Assembly (NCBI GenBank): GCA_027294925.1 | Contig: JAPULM010000398.1 | Span: forward strand, 1-5,451 | Direction of reading: 5' to 3' | DNA from: a bacterium | Lineage (GTDB): Bacteria > Tectomicrobia > Entotheonellia > Entotheonellales > Entotheonellaceae | DNA: 5,451 bases | Shown here: positions 5,392-5,451 of the stretch, piece by piece | Numbering within the stretch: the first letter of the stretch is position 1 | Layout: every line of letters starts with the position of its first letter | Position numbers and translations under genes: made by a program | Notes under the pieces: model-generated | Database searches by the model: none | What the model was told of the DNA's origin: nothing | Seen by the model: only the letters and a program-made list of their open reading frames with translations

Positions 5392-5451
5392 CGTATACAA
5401 TTAGGGTTTCTAAGACTTGCGCCAGGGCACCAACCTGCTTGTGGTTCACGC

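Noticed and set aside
5437..5451. GGTTCACGC at the right edge as the T-arm of a tRNA
   Set aside because: No D-arm, anticodon arm or acceptor partner is visible upstream, and the window ends before it could be tested.

Overview
The window comes from a bacterium of moderate to high GC content. It carries one long gene cut by the left edge, a compact two-gene operon on the opposite strand, a small membrane-protein gene, and then about 700 bases of gene debris with a short lipoprotein gene. Species cannot be read from the sequence. The large cyclase/ATPase/TPR protein, a remnant of a second protein of that type, and a remnant of a TrpX-like ABC substrate-binding protein form a combination often seen in large genomes with expanded signalling families. 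Proteobacteria of the Bradyrhizobium type and the Tectomicrobia/Entotheonella or NC10 groups are possibilities, but this is only a guess.

Layout. Bases 2-2953 (+) encode the C-terminal 983 residues of a multidomain signalling protein: the second half of a class III nucleotide cyclase domain, a STAND/AAA-like ATPase and a long TPR region. It converges, with a 49-base gap, on a minus-strand pair. That pair is a VOC (glyoxalase-fold) protein gene (4078 down to 3710) followed after 71 bases by a DJ-1/PfpI-family gene (3638 down to 3003). Each gene has a Shine-Dalgarno sequence 7 bases from its start, and a plausible extended -10 promoter element lies upstream of the pair. Bases 4079-4467 form a 389-base intergenic region with the minus-strand promoter and leader, some inverted repeats, and an imperfect tandem repeat just before the next gene. 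Bases 4468-4743 (+) encode a 91-residue two-helix membrane protein of the DUF6868 type.

From about 4753 to 5098 two decayed fragments lie side by side. The first is a short internal piece of another cyclase/ATPase/TPR gene, with an in-frame TGA. The second is the C-terminal tail of an ABC substrate-binding protein, with a one-base frameshift shortly before its old stop. They happen to share a reading frame, so a naive gene caller would report one chimeric small protein at 4861-5124. A 68-residue lipoprotein gene follows (5136-5342). It may be the frameshifted start of a longer protein, possibly of an alpha/beta-hydrolase lipoprotein family.

How the parts work together: the VOC and DJ-1/PfpI genes are the only convincing operon. 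Both families act on small reactive or electrophilic molecules, but no substrate can be named. I see no RNA gene, CRISPR array, complete mobile element, or convincing new multi-gene system. The most informative part is the pseudogene mosaic at 4753-5391.
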